Assembly (NCBI GenBank): GCA_907165135.1
Contig: OU015567.1
Location: forward strand, 2,113,001 to 2,177,000
Length of the DNA stretch: 64,000 nt
DNA from: Oikopleura dioica
Taxonomy: Eukaryota > Chordata > Appendicularia > Copelata > Oikopleuridae
Direction of reading: 5' to 3'
The notes under the pieces were generated by a model. It saw nothing but the letters and a program-made list of their open reading frames with translations, did not search any database and was not told the origin of the DNA. This document shows positions 60,153-64,000 of this stretch, one piece after another. Numbering within the stretch: position 1 is the first letter of the stretch; each line of letters begins with the position of its first letter. The translations under genes and the position numbers were made by a program.

Positions 60153-60879
60153 AGGACGAAATAAATCGTAATTAACGTGCTGGATAAAAATTTTTCAAAT
60201 AGAGTTAATTTTGCTTTTATCGGATTCAGCGTGTTCGAAAACCTAGAAAAAATAGTACTTTTTGACTTCTGGTGTGAAATAGCGATAAGCGCGGCACTTC
60301 AAAAGTGAAAAGTATGTCACTTTTGGAAATAGATTTCTAGCGATGCGTCAATGATATAAAAATTCTAATCGTACAGACGTTTAGATAATTGTCTATTCTT
60401 GTTGGCACTTTTTTAAAATCTTCAAAAAGTTAATGTTTACCCTACTTTTCGAGCGATTATGATCACCCAGCGCGCCCGCTCTCATTTTTCGTCCGCTGAA
60501 CTCACGCTGGGGAGTCCCGCTTGGGACCAGGCGGACGTTGATTACCACTCGATTTTCAGACGGTTCATCTTTGAGCGTTCGAAAAGTAGGGTAAACATTA
60601 ACTTTTTAAAGATTTCAAAAAAGTCCCAACTAGATTAGACAATTATCTAAAAGTCTGTTTGATTAGAATTTTTATATCATTGACGCATCGCTAGAAATCT
60701 ATTTCCAAAAGTGACATACTTTTCACTTTTGAAGTGCCGCGCTTATCGCTATTTCACACCCGAAGTCAAAAAGTACTATTTTTTCCTAGGTTTTCGAACA
60801 CGCTGAATCCGATAAAAGCAAAATTAACTCGAGTTGAAAAATTTTTATCGAGCACGTTAATTACGATTTATTTCGTCCT
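60153..60879. mobile_element. Foldback element with about 298-bp arms
   Basis: Arms about 60153-60450 and about 60582-60879 are reverse complements (AGGACGAAATAAATCGTAAT ... TACGATTTATTTCGTCCT) with a few mismatches, around a 130-bp G/C-richer spacer. No coding capacity or visible target duplication; unrelated in sequence to the 10941-12055 element. Confidence 0.8.
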
Positions 60880-62081
60880 CAGTTGGACAACAAGACGAGA
60901 AAAAAATTGTTCAAGAAGAAGCGTGAACTTTTTTTTCCAAATCTTAAATTGATTTTCAATTAGGATTGACTCTGGTCACCAAAGTTCAACCGAAGCTAAG
61001 ATGGATTTTCGTTGAAGATCATATTTTAGATCCATCATTCTTACCAAATAAAATTTCTGAAACATGCCACAAGCGTTTTGTTCAAGTTCTAAACAAAAAG
61101 AGTATGCGATTGATTATTTGAGCAATTTTCTAAAATCAAACAATTTCAATGTTCCGATCGGAATTCTCCACGGGGAGGCATCAATTTTTCAACCATCAAG
61201 CTCAAAATCACCAAGCGGCTTCCAAGGCGGATCATCCCACACGGATCAACACGAGGTTTTCGGTTTCAACGCGAAGAAAATAAAAAATCTTTTTACCTTG
61301 GCGAAAATTATTTAGCTGAATTTTGAGCTCGCTCTGCTCAGAAAAATAATTTATCTCGATATTTTGATTTTCTCTTTTGAGTTTAATTCTATCAAATCTT
61401 TTTCTAAATCCTTCAAAATGAGCTTAGAAAAGTGCTCGAATCGCCTTTAAAACTTGACTTAAAAAGTTCTTAATCATATCCATTTTCCTCAATCCACTTC
61501 TTTTCTGAACGTTGTCAAACGTGAGGAATAAAGTCCCCCGGCTCCTATTACTGCAAGCTTTTTTCTTGGCCTAAGTTTCCGGCTCATCCTTTTTTATCCC
61601 GACTTTTTTTGTTGCTATTTTGAAATTCTATGCTATTTTAGGCTGCTTTTGACCGTGAATCGAACCGGTCTAGAATTAGAATCTAGCGGTGTGCTGTGAC
61701 AATTATAGCATTCTAGTTCGACTAATTTAAGGTGACCTTGAAAATTGTTCCTAGTCTAGGAACTTCCTAGACCGCTTAAAACTAGCAGCATTCCTCTGTT
61801 TTCATCATTTTAGAAATAAAAATGGATTGTTACAGTAGCTTCCGATTTAAAGCCTGTTTTTGTATCACTGCTTCCACGTGGGAAAAAAACATTACGCGCA
61901 CATTATGCGCAAAATTGCCGTAGCGCCAACTTGCGGGAGCGCTGCGCCGCGCATTCCACGGTTTTTTTCTTATCGCTCCTTCTTATCGATTTTCATAATT
62001 ATAGTTTTGAGATAAACTATCAATACTTTAGTTTATTGTTTTTTATAAATATTTTGTATAAATTCATCGAGAGAAAGAGAA
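60880..62081. other. Intergenic; one weak 83-codon frame
   Basis: A plus-strand ATG frame at 61064-61315 (Ser/Lys-rich) has no splice context or domain and is left unannotated. Otherwise A/T-rich. Confidence 0.4.
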
Positions 62082-63722
62082 ATGTGGATATTGCCGGTTC
62101 TTTTTGTCGGAAAAATAGCTGCAGAATCGGTATGCGATTGGAAGAAATGCCACAGAAATCGAGTCTGCGAGAGGGGACGATGTCGTCGACCGACTGCAAG
62201 GACAGTTTGCGATCTTGGCTACATCCCTAACGCTGCTGGGGATTGTGTGGTCAATCCATGCATCGGTCATGCTTGCCACAATAATGCAAATTGCAATGCT
62301 CTGCCGAAAGAAGATAATGAGAACGAATACGAAGCAGTTTGTCAGTGCAAAGATGGTTACATTGGAGACGGAACAGTGAGTTACACATAATCATTTTAAT
62401 TTTTTGGTTATTTTTGGCAGTTTTGAGCCAGTTGGGCCATTAAAATTTTCTTAAGGAAAATGAGATATTTTGTCGGGATTTTTTTGTTGGTTCCCGATAC
62501 GGTATCGGCGATACCTACAGATTTTTTCTTCATACTGAGTTTTAACGGACGTCCATTATTAATGATTTTTCTATAAAAATAGTCCGAATTTGAATTATCA
62601 AAGACGGTGATTTTTAGAATATCTATATGAGCTATTATTCTATCAATCAAATGATCTTTCCTCTCGATGATTTTTTGAAGATCATTAATTGTTTTTTGAC
62701 TCTCACGAATTTCATTAAGGATTTTTGAGTCAAATCCTTGATTGTTGATTTCACCGAAATTTCGAGATAAAAAGACAAGGAAAAATGACAAGACAACAGT
62801 GACAACTTCAGGCGATTTCAGTAATTTAAAAAACGAACGAGCAATATTTTTTCCTTCTTTCAGCAGAAGCCACAAGTTTTTCAGCCATTTCTTTATAAAA
62901 TTCGAAGTTTTCCTTTTCGTATTTTACTCTGAGCGCTTCGTATTCTGCAGTTTTCTTGCTCATCTCTCTATGCGTCATTTCAATTATTCTTTGCATTTCT
63001 CTGTGGTTCAATTCCATATTTTCGACTCGGTGTTCAAGCCAACCAACTCGTTTATGGAGATCTTCATTCTCTTCTCTGATTTGTTTTATCTTCGCTTCGG
63101 CATTCATTAGGTTGTCAGAAAGCAAGCTCGATTTGTAAGCATGGTCCTTTATTTTCCCCTCGAAGATCTTTTCTATTTCTTCATTTGATGGACCTTTACG
63201 AAAAAATCCGTTGCTCGCGTCATCAGTATAAAAGCAATAACTTTCGCTTACTGAACTTCCTTGAGACATTTTTTCACATGCTCCTAAGAATTCGGAAAAA
63301 GAAATTTTTTTCGTAAATAGAACTTCGATCCGAATCAAACAAAGTTACCCTGTTTTGAAATTTCAAATCGAGCAAATAAAAATTTTTAAGGACAAACGAC
63401 TCATCTGAAAAAAATCTCAAATTCTTGCCATAAAACATCTCCTGATGAAAAAACGTGTTCTTCACGTCAGACACTTGATAATTTCTTAATATAGATGAGC
63501 TGTACATCTGACTTCTGCGGGCTTGGGCGACACAAGTGCGGTGCCTTCGCCGAGTGCAAAACACTTGACGCTTTGTACGATTACGACTACGAGTGCTATT
63601 GTATCGACGGTTACGTTGGCTTTGGCTCTAGACATCGAGACACTGGCGGAAGCGGTTTCAGAAGAGACTGCATGCCTTTTCCTTGTGACGCCAAAAATAC
63701 GCCTCCTACAGATCCAGGAAAG
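62082..63722 (+). CDS. Secreted EGF-like protein (3' partial)
   Basis: Exons 62082-62375 and 63495-63722, both phase 0; the donor at 63723 (AAG|GTTAAT) sends the gene past the window. Signal peptide MWILPVLFVGKIAA. Several short cysteine modules (CDWKKCHRNRVCERGRC), then a typical EGF end (CQCKDGYIGDGT) and a second module in exon 2 (CGLGRHKCGAFAEC ... CYCIDGYVGFGS). Likely an extracellular adhesive or ligand protein. The 1119-nt intron contains an antisense gene. Confidence 0.75.
62408..63270 (-). CDS. Antisense coiled-coil / membrane protein nested in EGF-gene intron (tentative)
   Basis: Two overlapping minus frames: ATG at 63270 opens a heptad-rich coiled coil (REENEDLHKRVGWLEHRVEN, EMQRIIEMTHREMSKKTAEY) to a stop at 62826. 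A second frame (about 62890-62408) continues with a hydrophobic segment (VVTVVLSFFLVFL) and another coiled coil (SQKTINDLQKIIERKDHLID). The two may be one protein joined by a missed intron or broken by a frameshift near 62830-62880; no canonical short intron joins them convincingly. Function unknown. Confidence 0.5.
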
Positions 63723-64000
63723 GTTAATTTTATTCACCATCATATGATACTTGTTTTTCAACAATTTTTTTAATCAATTACAAAATTTGATAACTGAAAA
63801 AATAAATTCATGAAAATAAATAACAAAATATAGTACTTTCATTTCTAATTTTCCAAAAACAAAACACCATAATTGTATTCTTCGAGTGACTAAAATCAAC
63901 TTTCTTATTTCACTCTTTATTGACTAAATCTATAAACTCCAAAAACCGCATGGGTAAAAAGTTCCGTCATAAAAGTGTAAATATAAAAAGAAGATCTCAA
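63723..64000. other. Intron of EGF gene running out of window
   Basis: A/T-rich sequence after the 63723 donor; no exon recognised before the edge. Confidence 0.5.

Noticed and set aside
61640-61715. Minus-strand tRNA suggested by GGTTCGATTC
   Set aside because: No matching acceptor, D or anticodon stems could be paired around the T-loop-like sequence.

Overview
The window reads as nuclear DNA of a larvacean (appendicularian) tunicate related to Oikopleura. The evidence is convergent. Most genes have very small GT-AG introns (many 37-50 nt, some only 30-31 nt). Several introns can only be closed with GC-AG or GA-AG ends, a known larvacean habit. Genes are compact and often convergent, with poly(A) signals overlapping stop codons. 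One tight same-strand gene group looks like an operon. There are several small secreted-protein families, and animal genes of chordate type (TINAG-like, OVO, ZnT, HS6ST, TGF-beta, alpha-tubulin). I cannot fix the species. Gene models were built by hand from splice sites and phase; wherever a full model is given, the summed exon lengths are divisible by three.

Layout. 1-6962 (+): 3' part of a long secreted protein with at least 16 thrombospondin type-1 repeats ending in a TINAG-like somatomedin-B/VWC/inactive cathepsin-B module. 6963-13608: gene-poor DNA with a 242-bp inverted-repeat element, a 1.1-kb foldback element and a TTAA-flanked piggyBac-type MITE. 13609-15400 (+): OVO zinc-finger factor. 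15620-15925 (-): small Ser-rich protein. 17022-19382: non-autonomous hAT element carrying about 20 copies of a 54-bp satellite. 19507-21526 (+): CW-PWWP histone reader (ZCWPW-like). 21704-23347 (-): secreted acidic protein. 25326-28510 (-): ZnT zinc transporter. 28817-30036 (+): TMBIM/Lifeguard-like membrane protein. 30316-34290 (-): secreted coiled-coil/Cys-rich gene with two possible 3' ends, a TTAA MITE and a 20-bp satellite in its introns. 34461-36375 (-): three closely spaced genes, probably an operon. 37923-40515: EF-hand fragment, a 392-bp hAT MITE, palindromes and two small genes.

40910-41516 (+) is one member of a secreted family whose other two members lie at 54306-54824 and 55712-56231 (-). 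42124-45377 (+) is best read as a divergent TGF-beta ligand gene whose large intron contains an intact, independent Ly6/uPAR-like secreted gene (43021-44049). 45409-45682 (-) encodes a peptide-hormone-like precursor. 47078-47308 and 48142-48431 (+) are two related small secreted peptides. 48598-49695 (-) encodes a Pro/Glu-rich disordered protein. 51036-53214 (+) is alpha-tubulin. 53715-54201 and 55193-55594 (+) are small genes around the duplicated secreted pair. 56607-57608 (-) is a four-helix, claudin-like membrane protein, and 57817-59840 (-) is heparan-sulfate 6-O-sulfotransferase. 60153-60879 is a second foldback element. 62082 to the window end (+) is an EGF-like secreted gene with an antisense coiled-coil gene in its first intron.

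The dominant theme is secretion and extracellular matrix: TSR/TINAG, heparan-sulfate modification, TGF-beta, EGF, and small cysteine-bearing secreted families. That fits an animal whose epidermis secretes a complex filter house, although no gene here can be tied to the house from sequence alone.
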